Source: Hyphomonas sp.
GTDB taxonomy: Bacteria; Pseudomonadota; Alphaproteobacteria; Caulobacterales; Hyphomonadaceae
Assembly: GCF_022844445.1 (NCBI RefSeq)
Contig: NZ_JALHLS010000002.1
Span: 62,001 to 126,000 of the forward strand
Direction: 5' to 3'
Length of the DNA stretch: 64,000 nt
The position numbers and the translations under genes are program-made. Under the pieces are notes generated by a model, which had not been told where the DNA came from, did not search any database, and saw nothing but the letters and a program-made list of their open reading frames with translations. This document shows positions 8,978 to 18,902 of the stretch, in pieces. Numbering within the stretch: the first letter of the stretch is position 1; each line of letters starts with the position of its first letter.

Positions 8978-9823
8978 ATGTTCGAGAAAACTTTCCACGC
9001 CACCCATCCCGACATGATGGAAGGCGCCTCGAACGACGACCTGCGCGCCCGGTATATCGTCGCCGGCCTGTTTGAGGCCGATGCGGTGAAGCTCAACTAT
9101 TCTCACAACGAGCGGATGGTGATCGGCGGCGCGATGCCGGTGAAGGGCAAGATAGCCCTGCCTGACCAGACTGAACCGGCGTCTGCCGCTGGCAAACCCT
9201 TCCTCGAACGGCGCGAACTCGGAATAGTCAATGTCGGCGCAGGCGCCGGCACAGTGACGGTCGACGGGGTCGCCCACTCCATGGCGCCGCGGGACGGGCT
9301 CTATGTGCCGATGGGCTCAAAGGTAGAGTTCGCCTCGAGCGACCCCAAGTCGCCGGCGAAGTATTACCTTGTTTCTACACCTGCGCACGTGCGCTACGAA
9401 ACGGTGAAGCTGTCGGTTGAGAAAGCCGTGCCGCTGGAGCGCGGCTCGCTGGCCGAAAGCAACAAGCGGGTGATCTACCAGTATATCGTTCCGGCGACGG
9501 CCAAGTCCTGTCAGCTGCTCCTTGGTCTGACGATCCTGGACACCGGCTCCGTCTGGAACACGATGCCGCCGCACCTGCATGACCGCCGCTCGGAAGTATA
9601 TTTCTATTTCGGCCTGGGCGACAATGACCGCGTCTTCCATTTCATGGGCGAGCCGGACAAGGCGCGCCATCTGGTAATGAACAATGACGAAGCGGTGATC
9701 TCGCCGCCCTGGTCTATCCACATGGGCTCCGGCACCAAGAGCTATGCGTTCATCTGGGCGATGGGCGGGGAGAACCTGGACTATACCGACATGAACGTAC
9801 TTGACATCTGCCAGCTGAAATAG
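8978..9823 (+). CDS. kduI: 5-dehydro-4-deoxy-D-glucuronate isomerase KduI
   Basis: This 281-residue protein is of normal length for KduI, which isomerises 5-keto-4-deoxyuronate to 2,5-diketo-3-deoxygluconate. The family stretch [15 protein letters not shown] is near residue 42. The cupin metal site is visible as [15 protein letters not shown] (two His and Glu) with the later SIHMGSGT supplying another His. The start has CAGGGAG about 8 bases upstream. It is first in a run with kduD, kdgK and the TRAP genes, and an ACCGGT operator lies just upstream, so expression is likely pectin-inducible. Confidence 0.95.
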   Translation: MFEKTFHATHPDMMEGASNDDLRARYIVAGLFEADAVKLNYSHNERMVIGGAMPVKGKIALPDQTEPASAAGKPFLERRELGIVNVGAGAGTVTVDGVAHSMAPRDGLYVPMGSKVEFASSDPKSPAKYYLVSTPAHVRYETVKLSVEKAVPLERGSLAESNKRVIYQYIVPATAKSCQLLLGLTILDTGSVWNTMPPHLHDRRSEVYFYFGLGDNDRVFHFMGEPDKARHLVMNNDEAVISPPWSIHMGSGTKSYAFIWAMGGENLDYTDMNVLDICQLK

Positions 9824-9832
9824 GGGCAGGCG

Positions 9833-10591
9833 ATGGCGTCGGCATTTGATCTCATGGGCAAGGTGGCGCTTGTCACCGGCGCAAATACCGGCCTCGGGCA
9901 GGGGCTCGCCGTCGGGCTCGCCGCTGCGGGCGCGGATATTGTCGCGGCGGGACGTTCCACACCATCTGATACCGAAAAAGCGGTGAAAGCGCTGGGGCGC
10001 AAGTTTGCTTTTGTGCCTGCAGATTTCTCGAAACCGGCAATTGCGGGTGACGTGGCTGCGAAAGCAGAGTCCGCCTTCGGGCCCATAAACATCCTCGTCA
10101 ATAACGCCGGCACGATCAAACGCAACGACGCGCTCGACTTCACCGAGTCTGATTGGGACGAAGTGATGGACGTGAACCTGAAGTCCGTCTTCTTTCTGTC
10201 TCAGGCCGTGGCGCGGTCGATGGTATCTTCCGGAGAAGGCGGCAAGATCATCAACATCGCTTCCATGCTCTCTTTCCAGGGCGGCATCCGGGTGGCGAGC
10301 TACACGGCGTCCAAGAGCGGCATCGCGGGCCTCACCAAGCTCCTTGCCAACGAGTGGGCCAAACACGGCATCAACGTCAACGCGATCGCGCCCGGCTATT
10401 TCGCGACCAACAATACCGATGCTCTGAGGGCGGACGAAAAGCGCAATACCGAAATCCTCGGCCGCATTCCGGCAGGCCGCTGGGGGCAGCCGTCCGATCT
10501 TTCAGGCGCGGCCGTGTTCCTTGCGTCCGGCGCGTCGGACTATGTGCATGGCACTGTCCTGGCCGTCGACGGCGGCTGGCTCGCACGGTAG
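9833..10591 (+). CDS. kduD: 2-dehydro-3-deoxy-D-gluconate 5-dehydrogenase KduD (SDR family)
   Basis: This 252-residue short-chain dehydrogenase has a TGANTGLGQG nucleotide-binding loop near residue 17, NNAGTIKR, an active-site Ser in IINIASMLS and YTASKSG with the catalytic Tyr and Lys. It ends in the typical GTVLAVDGGWLAR. KduD uses NAD(H) to convert 2,5-diketo-3-deoxygluconate to 2-keto-3-deoxygluconate. It starts 9 bases after kduI, which strongly supports the assignment over a generic SDR. Confidence 0.93.
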   Translation: MASAFDLMGKVALVTGANTGLGQGLAVGLAAAGADIVAAGRSTPSDTEKAVKALGRKFAFVPADFSKPAIAGDVAAKAESAFGPINILVNNAGTIKRNDALDFTESDWDEVMDVNLKSVFFLSQAVARSMVSSGEGGKIINIASMLSFQGGIRVASYTASKSGIAGLTKLLANEWAKHGINVNAIAPGYFATNNTDALRADEKRNTEILGRIPAGRWGQPSDLSGAAVFLASGASDYVHGTVLAVDGGWLAR

Positions 10592-10614
10592 ATCGGGAAG
10601 GGAGGGGCAGCGGC

Positions 10615-11610
10615 ATGGCGCGGGTAGTGTGTTTCGGCGAATTGCTGCTGCGCTTCACAGCGCCAGGAAGTGAACGGCTGCTTCAGTCCCATGCCTTCGA
10701 TGTCTGTGTCGGCGGGGCGGAGGCAAATGTCGCCGTGTCGCTTGCGAATTTTGGCCACGACGTGGCGTTCGCCAGCGTGGTGGCCGCCAACCCGCTGGGC
10801 TCGGCCGCGCTGGGCGAGCTGCGCCGCCACAATGTCGCCACCGGCCACGTGCTGCGCTCCTCGAAGCGAATGGGCCTCTATTTCCTCGAGCCCGGCGCCG
10901 TGCGCCGGCCCTCCGGCATTACGTATGACCGCGCCGGGTCCGCCTTTGCCGAGGCTGCGCCGAATGCGCTGGATTGGGCAGACATCTTTCCGGGAACAGA
11001 CCTTTTTCATATATCGGGCGTCACGCCCGCCATTGGTCCCAATGCCGCCGAGGCGGCGATCCGCGCCGTGAAAGCCGCTAACGCAGCGGGTGTGCCCGTG
11101 TCGTTCGATGGCAATTACCGCGCGCTCCTCTGGGAAGCTTGGGACGGCGACGGCCCGGCGATTCTGCGGGAAATTCTCGCCTCCGCCACCTACGCCTTCA
11201 TCAACGAGCGCGATATTGCGCTGATCCTCAAGGCGCGGTTCGAAAGCCGGGAAGGGGCGTTCGAAGCCGCATTTGCAGCCTTCCCCCGCCTGAGGACTAT
11301 CGCCGCGACGACGCGTCAGCAATCCTCCGTGGAAGACCAGGCCATTGCCGGCGAACTCGTCACACGCGACGCGCGCCGGATATCGCCGGTCCATGAACTG
11401 CCAGGCGTGATCGACCGGATCGGCGGCGGCGATGCCTTTGCGGCCGGCGCCCTGCACGGACTGATCACGGGCCGGGATCAGCAGTACACGATTGATTTTG
11501 CCGTTGCGGCCGGCGCGTTGAAGCACTCGATCCCGGGTGACTTCAACCGCGTCTCCGTCGCGGAAGTGGAAGCTGCCATGGCAGGCGGCAGTCTCGACGT
11601 GCGCCGGTGA
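10615..11610 (+). CDS. kdgK: 2-dehydro-3-deoxygluconokinase (PfkB family)
   Basis: This 331-residue ribokinase-like sugar kinase starts with CFGELLLRF, has VGGAEANVAVSLANFGHDV near residue 36, and the C-terminal PfkB signature DRIGGGDAFAAGALHG with the catalytic Asp. It phosphorylates 2-keto-3-deoxygluconate to KDPG, the step after KduD. The ATG at 10615 has GGAGGGG about 7 bases upstream. The KDPG aldolase needed next is not in this window. Confidence 0.92.
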   Translation: MARVVCFGELLLRFTAPGSERLLQSHAFDVCVGGAEANVAVSLANFGHDVAFASVVAANPLGSAALGELRRHNVATGHVLRSSKRMGLYFLEPGAVRRPSGITYDRAGSAFAEAAPNALDWADIFPGTDLFHISGVTPAIGPNAAEAAIRAVKAANAAGVPVSFDGNYRALLWEAWDGDGPAILREILASATYAFINERDIALILKARFESREGAFEAAFAAFPRLRTIAATTRQQSSVEDQAIAGELVTRDARRISPVHELPGVIDRIGGGDAFAAGALHGLITGRDQQYTIDFAVAAGALKHSIPGDFNRVSVAEVEAAMAGGSLDVRR

Positions 11611-11638
11611 TCCCGGTGATCGGAAAACAGGTGGCGAA

Positions 11639-12658
11639 ATGAAGCCTTCGCGAATGTCAGATGGAGGCGGCATCAGCCGTCGCAACGTGCTGATTGCCGG
11701 CGCCGCAGCCGGTGCGCTCTCAGCCTGCGGCCGCGCTGACGGGCGGGCCTTCCTGTCCTCGGATACGCATCCTGCCGACTACCCCACCGTCCAGGCAGTC
11801 GATGAAATGGCGCGCCTCCTGCGGGAACGGACGAACGGTCGGCTTGATGTGAAGACCTATGCAGGCGGCCAACTCGGCTCGGAGCGCGACACGCTGGAGA
11901 TCACGGTCTTTGGCGGCCTCGACATGAACCGCGTCAATCTCGCGCCGCTCAATTCCATCGAGCCGATGACGACTATCCCGGCGCTACCCTTCCTGTTCCG
12001 CTCGAACAATCACATGCGCCGGGCGCTCGACAGCGCCGTGGGCGACGAAATCCTTGAATCGCTGACCCGCCATGGACTGATTGGCCTCTGTTTCTATGAC
12101 AGCGGCGACCGAAATTTCTATAACACCAAACGTCCGATCTACACGCCCGCAGACATGAAGGGCCTGAAGATCCGAGTACCGAACTCCGATCTCTACATCG
12201 CCATGGTCAAGGCGCTCGGCGCGGATGCCACGCCCATGAGCATCTCGGAAGTCTATCAGTCCCTCGTACAGGGCGTGATCGACGGGGCTGAGAACAACTG
12301 GCCCTCCTACGAATCCGGTCGGCATTTCGAAGTTGCGACCTATTACAGCCTCACGCAGCACGTGATTGCGCCGGAAGTGCTCGTGATGTCGCGCCGCCGG
12401 TGGGACAAGCTCACGCCGGAAGATCAGGCCGAAGTGCGAAAGGCAGCGCGGGAGTCGGTACCCTTCATGCGGACATTGTGGGACAGGCGCGTCGACGCCG
12501 CGCGTTCCAAACTGCTCGCCGCGGGCGTGAAGGTGAACGAGATTACCGATCCCGCCGCCTTCGCCGCCGCGATGCGCCCGGTCTGGGACAGGTACATCGT
12601 AACGGATGACCAGCGCCGCATCGTGCAGCAGATCGAAGACATGGCGGAGGCCGAATAA
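11639..12658 (+). CDS. TRAP transporter solute-binding protein (DctP family), Tat lipoprotein
   Basis: This 339-residue protein has a twin-arginine signal (ISRRNVLIAGAAAG) ending in a lipobox LSAC. The DctP fold follows: VDEMARLLRERTNGRLDV, YAGGQLGSERDTLE, and GLKIRVPNS with the conserved Arg that usually contacts the substrate carboxylate, then VQGVIDGAENNWPSY. The start at 11639 has AGGTGG nearby. It follows kdgK and overlaps the Q subunit by TAATG. In this context it probably captures galacturonate or unsaturated uronates, by analogy with the Agrobacterium GaaPQM galacturonate TRAP system. Confidence 0.92.
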   Translation: MKPSRMSDGGGISRRNVLIAGAAAGALSACGRADGRAFLSSDTHPADYPTVQAVDEMARLLRERTNGRLDVKTYAGGQLGSERDTLEITVFGGLDMNRVNLAPLNSIEPMTTIPALPFLFRSNNHMRRALDSAVGDEILESLTRHGLIGLCFYDSGDRNFYNTKRPIYTPADMKGLKIRVPNSDLYIAMVKALGADATPMSISEVYQSLVQGVIDGAENNWPSYESGRHFEVATYYSLTQHVIAPEVLVMSRRRWDKLTPEDQAEVRKAARESVPFMRTLWDRRVDAARSKLLAAGVKVNEITDPAAFAAAMRPVWDRYIVTDDQRRIVQQIEDMAEAE

Positions 12659-13155
12659 TGGAACGTCTTGCCCGCGTAACTCATCTGCTCGCCGACCTTC
12701 TGGTCAAGGTCGCGGCGTTCGGCATCGTGCTGATGACCGCGATTGTCGGCTGGCAGGTGTTCGGCCGCTATGTGCTGAACTCGACACCCTCCTGGTCGGA
12801 AGAAGCCGCCCTTACGCTGATGATCTGGTATGTCGCGCTCGCCGCCGCTGCGGGGGTGCGCCAGGGGTTCCACATCCGCATCGTCGCGCTGGAAGAGGCG
12901 GTCTCGCCAGGCCTGCGGCGGGTGATGCAGTTCAGCTCCAATCTCGTCGTCGCTGCCTGCGGCGGCGCCATGCTGATATGGGGCGGTGAACTCGTGTTGC
13001 TGACATGGCAGCACGTCATCCCGTCGCTCGGCATTTCCCGCGGCCTTGCTTATCTCGGCTTGCCACTCTCCGGCGCGCTGATGGTCCTGTTCGCGGGCGA
13101 GCGGATGCTCGAAGTGCTGTTTCCGAAATCCCTGACAGAAGAGGTGGGTACCTGA
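12658..13155 (+). CDS. TRAP transporter small permease (DctQ family)
   Basis: This 165-residue inner-membrane protein has four hydrophobic segments and the conserved VFGRYVLNSTPSWSEEAALT between segments 1 and 2. Its ATG overlaps the stop codon of the binding protein gene, and its own stop overlaps the ATG of the large permease, so the three subunits are translationally coupled. It bridges binding protein and large permease in Na+-driven uptake. Confidence 0.93.
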   Translation: MERLARVTHLLADLLVKVAAFGIVLMTAIVGWQVFGRYVLNSTPSWSEEAALTLMIWYVALAAAAGVRQGFHIRIVALEEAVSPGLRRVMQFSSNLVVAACGGAMLIWGGELVLLTWQHVIPSLGISRGLAYLGLPLSGALMVLFAGERMLEVLFPKSLTEEVGT

Positions 13156-14435
13156 TGGAACTCGCTGTCCTGATGCTCGTCCTGTTCGGTCTGCTCGCGC
13201 TCGGCGTGCCGGTCGCCTTCTCGCTGCTCGGCGCCTCCATCGCCACCTTCCTCGTGATGGATATCCCGCTCGTCGTCGTCTTTCAGCGCCTCGCGGCCGG
13301 CGTCAGCGTCTTCTCGCTGATGGCCATTCCGTTTTTCATCTTTGCGGGCGATCTGATGTACCGATCCGGCATTGCGCAGCGACTTGTCGAAGTCGCGGAA
13401 GCCATGCTCGGGCGCACGCGCGGCGGCCTCGGCCTCGTCAATGTCGGCGCGTCCACGATGTTTGGTGCCGTTTCCGGCTCGGCGATTGCCTGCGCCTCGG
13501 CGATGGGCTCCACACTGATGCCGCTGATGAAGCAGAAGGGCTATGACGCAGACTATGCCGTGAACGTCACGGCGACCGCCGCCATCGTCGGCCTGCTCAT
13601 TCCGCCATCACACAACATGATCATCTACTCGGCGGCCTCTGGCATCGGTGTGCCCATCGGCGACCTGTTCCTCGCCGGGGTCGTACCGGGGATCGTCACG
13701 GCCATCATCCTCGGCATGGTCACCTGGTTTGTCGCCGTGAAGCGAGGCTATGGGCGCGGCGCTTTCCCGGGCTGGCGCGCCTTCGCACGGGCAGTGTTCT
13801 TCGCCGTGCCTGGCCTGATGGCCGCCGTCATTATCATGGGCGGCATCCTGTCGGGCATCTTCACCGCTACCGAGTCTTCCGCCATCGCCGTCATCTACAC
13901 GATCCTCGTTGGCGCCTTCGTCTATCGCTCCCTTGGCTGGAGCCGCTTTGCTGAAGCCGCCATGCAGTCTGTCAAGGTCACCGCGATGGTGCTGCTGATT
14001 ATCGGTGCGGCGACAGCCTTCGGTTACGCGCTCGCGGTACTCGAAGCGCCGGCGCAGCTGGCAGACCTGATCACCTCGATCACGCGCAATCCGCTACTCG
14101 TGCTGCTGATCATCAACATCATGCTGCTCGTGCTCGGCACCTTCATGGACATGTCGCCCCTGATCGTGATCACCACGCCGATCCTTCTGCCCGTGGTGAT
14201 GGAAGTCGGGGTCGATCCGGTCCATTTCGGCATCATCATGATGCTGAACCTCGGCATCGGCCTTGTCACGCCGCCGGTGGGTTCTGTCCTGTTCGTCAGC
14301 TCTGCCGTCGGCGGCCTGCCGATCGAGAAGGCCGTCAGGTCGATCTGGCCGTTCTATCTCGCGCTCGTTCTGTCTCTGATGCTGGTCACCTACATCCCCG
14401 CCCTGTCGCTCGCCCTCCCGGCTGCGTTCAAATAG
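13155..14435 (+). CDS. TRAP transporter large permease (DctM family)
   Basis: This 426-residue, strongly hydrophobic protein has about 12 membrane segments. Typical DctM features are visible: MAIPFFIFAGDLMYRSGIA, MFGAVSGSAIACASAMGS, TATAAIVGLLIPPSHNMIIY and the late LNLGIGLVTPPVGSVLFV. It forms the Na+-coupled channel with the Q subunit. It starts in the TGATG overlap with the Q gene and ends 9 bases before the esterase, so all belong to one transcription unit beginning at kduI. Confidence 0.94.
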   Translation: MELAVLMLVLFGLLALGVPVAFSLLGASIATFLVMDIPLVVVFQRLAAGVSVFSLMAIPFFIFAGDLMYRSGIAQRLVEVAEAMLGRTRGGLGLVNVGASTMFGAVSGSAIACASAMGSTLMPLMKQKGYDADYAVNVTATAAIVGLLIPPSHNMIIYSAASGIGVPIGDLFLAGVVPGIVTAIILGMVTWFVAVKRGYGRGAFPGWRAFARAVFFAVPGLMAAVIIMGGILSGIFTATESSAIAVIYTILVGAFVYRSLGWSRFAEAAMQSVKVTAMVLLIIGAATAFGYALAVLEAPAQLADLITSITRNPLLVLLIINIMLLVLGTFMDMSPLIVITTPILLPVVMEVGVDPVHFGIIMMLNLGIGLVTPPVGSVLFVSSAVGGLPIEKAVRSIWPFYLALVLSLMLVTYIPALSLALPAAFK

Positions 14436-14444
14436 GGCAGGGTG

Positions 14445-15434
14445 ATGAAGCTGCGCCGACGCGCCGTCCTCTTGTCGCTGGCCGCCGCGGGCCTCAGTGG
14501 CTGCGTATCCCCGGTTGCTCCGAATACGGACAAGTTGTCCATGCCGGATGAGGTAGTCTTCCTCTGGTCCGAGGGGCCGCCGGGCGGTGTGCCGCCGGGA
14601 CTTTCGGAGCAGATCGTCCACCGCGACAATCCCTTCGGACTGCTGGACCGTGCAGCGCATGAAGTGACGGCGCCCAGTCTGTCGATCTTCCGTCCAACTG
14701 TCCCGGACGGTTCTGCAATCCTGGTCATTCCGGGCGGGGGCTACAAATGGGTCGTCGTCGATAAGGAAGGTTTTGAAGGCGCCCGGCATTTTGGCGGACA
14801 GGGCGCAACGGTCTATGTGCTGCGTTACCGCTTGCCCCATCAGGGGTGGGCCGCCGGCGCCAGCGCGCCGCTGCAGGATGCGCAGCGCGCTGTCCGGCTG
14901 ATTCGGGCTCGCGCGGCCGCGGACGGGATCGATCCGGCGCGGGTCACCGTCATTGGCTTTTCGGCCGGCGGGCATCTTGCCGGCCTGCTCGCGACCGGCT
15001 TCGATGCGCCGATCCACGCGCCGCAGGATGTCGTCGATTCTTCCTCCGCACGTCCTGACGGGGTCGTGCTTGTCTACCCGGTCGCGACGATGGCGCGGCC
15101 GTTTGCCCATGAGGGCTCTCGCCTCAACCTTATCGGATCTGATCCAACCCCAGAACAGGAGGCCGCCTGGTCCCTCGAACACCGCATTCGGCCAGACATG
15201 CCGCCGCTCTTCCTGATGCATGCGGCCGATGACGCGGCGGTGCCGGTCGAAAATGCGCTGGTCCTGTATGAAGCGCTACGGCGGGCGGAGGTACCTGCGG
15301 CGCTGCACGTGTTCGAAGCCGGTGGGCACGGATTCGGCCTCAGGGGCATTGCCGGCACGCCGCTCGAAGACTGGCCAGGCATGGTTACCCGCTGGGGGCG
15401 TGACAAAGGCCTGTTCTTGTCCTCAATCGGCTGA
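14445..15434 (+). CDS. Alpha/beta-hydrolase esterase lipoprotein, probable pectin or hemicellulose acetylesterase
   Basis: This 329-residue protein has a lipoprotein signal (KLRRRAVLLSL then LSGC near residue 20). The alpha/beta-hydrolase core shows an oxyanion region PGGGYKWVV, the nucleophile elbow VIGFSAGGHLAG, an acidic residue in HAADDAAVP and the catalytic His in EAGGHGFGL. These match the BD-FAE/acetylxylan-esterase-like group. It is the last gene of the kdu-TRAP operon, so removal of acetyl groups from pectin fragments is a reasonable inference. The ATG at 14445 is preferred to the GTG one codon earlier. Confidence 0.87.
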   Translation: MKLRRRAVLLSLAAAGLSGCVSPVAPNTDKLSMPDEVVFLWSEGPPGGVPPGLSEQIVHRDNPFGLLDRAAHEVTAPSLSIFRPTVPDGSAILVIPGGGYKWVVVDKEGFEGARHFGGQGATVYVLRYRLPHQGWAAGASAPLQDAQRAVRLIRARAAADGIDPARVTVIGFSAGGHLAGLLATGFDAPIHAPQDVVDSSSARPDGVVLVYPVATMARPFAHEGSRLNLIGSDPTPEQEAAWSLEHRIRPDMPPLFLMHAADDAAVPVENALVLYEALRRAEVPAALHVFEAGGHGFGLRGIAGTPLEDWPGMVTRWGRDKGLFLSSIG

Positions 15435-15651
15435 ACCAGGCAGGGACCGGCCCGCGCCGCGGCCCGGCCCCGGTGCTGGCATCGCCCCGCTCAAGGACCG
15501 CCCCAACGGCCTGTATAGCCCGGTTTTCCAACAGGTTGAGTTGTGTGCCATATCCTATAAGGCGAATTTTCACCGAGTCTTGCACGCTTCTTGCAGGATT
15601 TGCCGCGACAAGGGCGTTTCCAGCCGCCGGTACAGTTAAAGGACACTTTCC

Positions 15652-16614
<963 letters not shown>

Positions 16615-16643
16615 CCGGCCCCGGGTCTGAAAAGGTCAACCAC

Positions 16644-16674
16644 ATGTAGATGACACCGCGTCATCTACATTTTT
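16644..16674 (+). terminator. Perfect inverted repeat after the UDP-xylose synthase gene: terminator or LysR operator
   Basis: An 11-bp stem (16644-16654 with 16660-16670) and a 5-base loop ACCGC are followed by a run of T. It starts 30 bases after the stop codon, which fits a rho-independent terminator. The stem is AT-rich in the middle and lies directly in front of a LysR gene, so it could instead, or also, be a regulatory dyad. Confidence 0.65.
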
Positions 16675-16756
16675 GAGTTGACGGATGCAGACGTCAGGCT
16701 CAGACCTGCCCGCGTTCGAGCTTGCGCCCGTTGCGGGCAAAACCGAGTGGGCTTTC

Positions 16757-17731
16757 ATGTCGATTGACCGTCTGGATTGGGATACGCTTCGCGTTTTCCG
16801 TGTTGTTGCCGAGCTGTCCAGCATGAGCGCGGCTGCGGCCCGTCTGGGTGAGTCGCCGCCCACAATCAGCCGCAAGATAGACGACCTGGAACGCAGCCTC
16901 GAAACGCAGGTTTTCCTGCGCTCGACCCGGGGCGTCACGCTGACGGAGGTGGGTAAACAGGTTCTCCGATATGTAAACACCATGGCGGAATCGGCTGAAG
17001 CCCTGCGCCGGGAAACGGCGCCGTCGGGCGCGGCCATTTCCGGCTCGATCACGCTTTGCACAGGGGACGGGCTTGGGCCGTACTGGATCGCGCCGCGCCT
17101 GTCGCAGTTCCACCGTGACCATCCGAATGTCCAGATCCGGATGAACGTCACTGATGAGACCCCGGACGTGCATGCCGGCGGCAACGACATTGCAATCAGT
17201 TTTTCAGAACACCGCCAGCCGGACGTCATCGCGCACAAGCTGGGTGTCCAGCACTATGTCGGTTTCGCCTCAAAGGACTATCTCGCCGAATTCGGCCGGC
17301 CCGAGAACCTGCACGAGTACCACAAGCACCGCTGCATCCTGCACTCGTCCTATGCCAACCAGGTCGAGCGCTGGGCCCCGCGGATGTCCGAATACCGCCG
17401 CATGGTCGACTTCGCCTTCATTACCAATTCCGGCACCGCCATCGTTGAGACCTGCGCGCGCGGCGGCGGGATCGGCATTCTTCCGTCCTACATGTCCCTG
17501 CTCGACAAGCGCCTCGTGCCGCTTGAGCTTCCGGAACTCGCGCCGGTCAGGTTCTGGATCACCTATACAGAGCGCGTCCGGCGGTTGCCGCAGGGCAAAC
17601 TGCTGATCGACTGGATCCGCAAGTTATTCGAGTCTCCCGAAGCCATCTGGTTCAGTGACGAGTTCGTCCATCCGCGCGACTATCAGGCGAAAGTCACCGA
17701 AATCCGGCCGAGCACACGCCGCGAAGGCTGA
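16757..17731 (+). CDS. LysR-family transcriptional regulator
   Basis: This 324-residue regulator has an N-terminal winged helix (DWDTLRVFRVVAELSSMSAA, then SPPTISRKIDDLERSLETQV) and a LysR substrate-binding domain beginning at SGSITLCTGDGLG, with GGGIGILPSYMSLLDKRLV near the end. The ATG at 16757 places the HTH at the usual distance from the N-terminus; an ATG at 16685 would add 24 residues and start 11 bases after the hairpin. The target is unknown; both neighbouring genes run in the same direction. Confidence 0.9.
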   Translation: MSIDRLDWDTLRVFRVVAELSSMSAAAARLGESPPTISRKIDDLERSLETQVFLRSTRGVTLTEVGKQVLRYVNTMAESAEALRRETAPSGAAISGSITLCTGDGLGPYWIAPRLSQFHRDHPNVQIRMNVTDETPDVHAGGNDIAISFSEHRQPDVIAHKLGVQHYVGFASKDYLAEFGRPENLHEYHKHRCILHSSYANQVERWAPRMSEYRRMVDFAFITNSGTAIVETCARGGGIGILPSYMSLLDKRLVPLELPELAPVRFWITYTERVRRLPQGKLLIDWIRKLFESPEAIWFSDEFVHPRDYQAKVTEIRPSTRREG

Positions 17732-17784
17732 CGCCCGCCCTTCCGAGAAGGCTTGCCCCGGCGGGCCGAGGCCATAAGGTATGG

Positions 17785-18849
17785 CTGATCCGGTCCCGGC
17801 CTTGCCGCGGGGACCTTCGCCATGGGGAACTCGCCATCGACACGCACGACCGCCGGCCCGCGACTATCGTCGACGTTGCTCGTGAAGCGGGCGTGTCGTT
17901 CAAGACGGTCAGCCGCGTCCTGAACGGCGAACCGAATGTTCGCGAACCGACGCGCCAGCGCGTGCTGGAAGCGGCGCGGGCGCTCGGCTACCGGGCAAAC
18001 CCCTACGCGCGCAACCTTCGGGCCGCGCAGAGCCGGCTGATCGCGGTCTACTATTCAAATCCCTCCCGCAACTACACCAGCGAGATCCAGATCGGTGTGC
18101 TGCAACGGTGTAATGTCGAAGGCTTCAACGCCATCTTCGAGGAGGCCGGCGGCGGCCTGGACAGCCTCGTCTCCCTGCGCGGCGAGCCGAATCTGGCCGG
18201 CGTTATCCTGGTGCCCCCGCTGACGGAAGACCAGGCCATCCTGCTGCGCCTGACGGAGGCCGGCATTCCCTTTGTAAGGCTCGCACCGTTCGCGTCACAC
18301 GGTGAGGCGGGCCATGTCAGCATGGACGACGAACTTGCCGCCGGCGAAATGACCGACCATCTGGTCTCCCTCGGCCATCGGCAGATCGGCTTTATTGCCG
18401 GTCCGCCGGATCATCCCCAGGCCCGCCTGCGTGAGACCGGATTCCGCGCTGCGCTCGGCCGCCACGGGCTTCACCTCGATCCGGCACATATGGCCATCGG
18501 CAATTTCCACTTCGATTCCGGCCTCAAGGCCGCCGAGGCGCTGCTCGCGGCCCGGACGCCGCCCACCGCCATCTTCGCCAGCAATGACGACATGGCGGCC
18601 GCCGTCCTCGCCGTGGCCTATCGCAGGGGCCTCCGCGTGCCGCAGGACCTGTCGGTCGCCGGATTCGACGATACCCCGCTTGCTTCAGTGCTCGTGCCAT
18701 CGCTGACCACCATCTACCAGCCCATCCGCGAGATGGCGGCGCAGGCGACTGGTATCCTCCTGGGGAAGGGTGAGGCAGAGCCTCAGGCGGCCCACGTCCT
18801 GCCGCATCGGATAGTGGTGCGCGAAACCACCGCGCCCCGCAGCCCCTGA
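17785..18849 (+). CDS. LacI-family transcriptional regulator with no normal in-frame start codon before its HTH
   Basis: The effector domain is clearly LacI (IAVYYSNPSRNYTSEIQ, FASNDDMAAAVLA, SVAGFDDTPLASV). The helix-turn-helix is ATIVDVAREAGVSFKTVSRV, but the first normal initiator in frame is the GTG at 17893, inside the recognition helix. Upstream in the same frame there is no ATG, GTG or TTG back to at least 17770. A CTG at 17785 with AAGG 5 bases before it, or an ATC at 17836 with GGGGA 7 bases before it, could initiate; ATG codons at 17781 and 17822 are out of frame. The start given here (CTG) is the most uncertain part. The regulated genes are unknown. Confidence 0.8.
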   Translation: MIRSRPCRGDLRHGELAIDTHDRRPATIVDVAREAGVSFKTVSRVLNGEPNVREPTRQRVLEAARALGYRANPYARNLRAAQSRLIAVYYSNPSRNYTSEIQIGVLQRCNVEGFNAIFEEAGGGLDSLVSLRGEPNLAGVILVPPLTEDQAILLRLTEAGIPFVRLAPFASHGEAGHVSMDDELAAGEMTDHLVSLGHRQIGFIAGPPDHPQARLRETGFRAALGRHGLHLDPAHMAIGNFHFDSGLKAAEALLAARTPPTAIFASNDDMAAAVLAVAYRRGLRVPQDLSVAGFDDTPLASVLVPSLTTIYQPIREMAAQATGILLGKGEAEPQAAHVLPHRIVVRETTAPRSP

Positions 18850-18902
18850 ACCCGGTGCGGCGCCATTCCCGCCGCGCCCCGATTGGTGTAAGCGCGCCGA
18901 CG

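Noticed and set aside
15435..15651. GC-rich sequence after the esterase as a terminator
   Set aside because: Several short stems are possible, but none has a clear T run or long perfect pairing.
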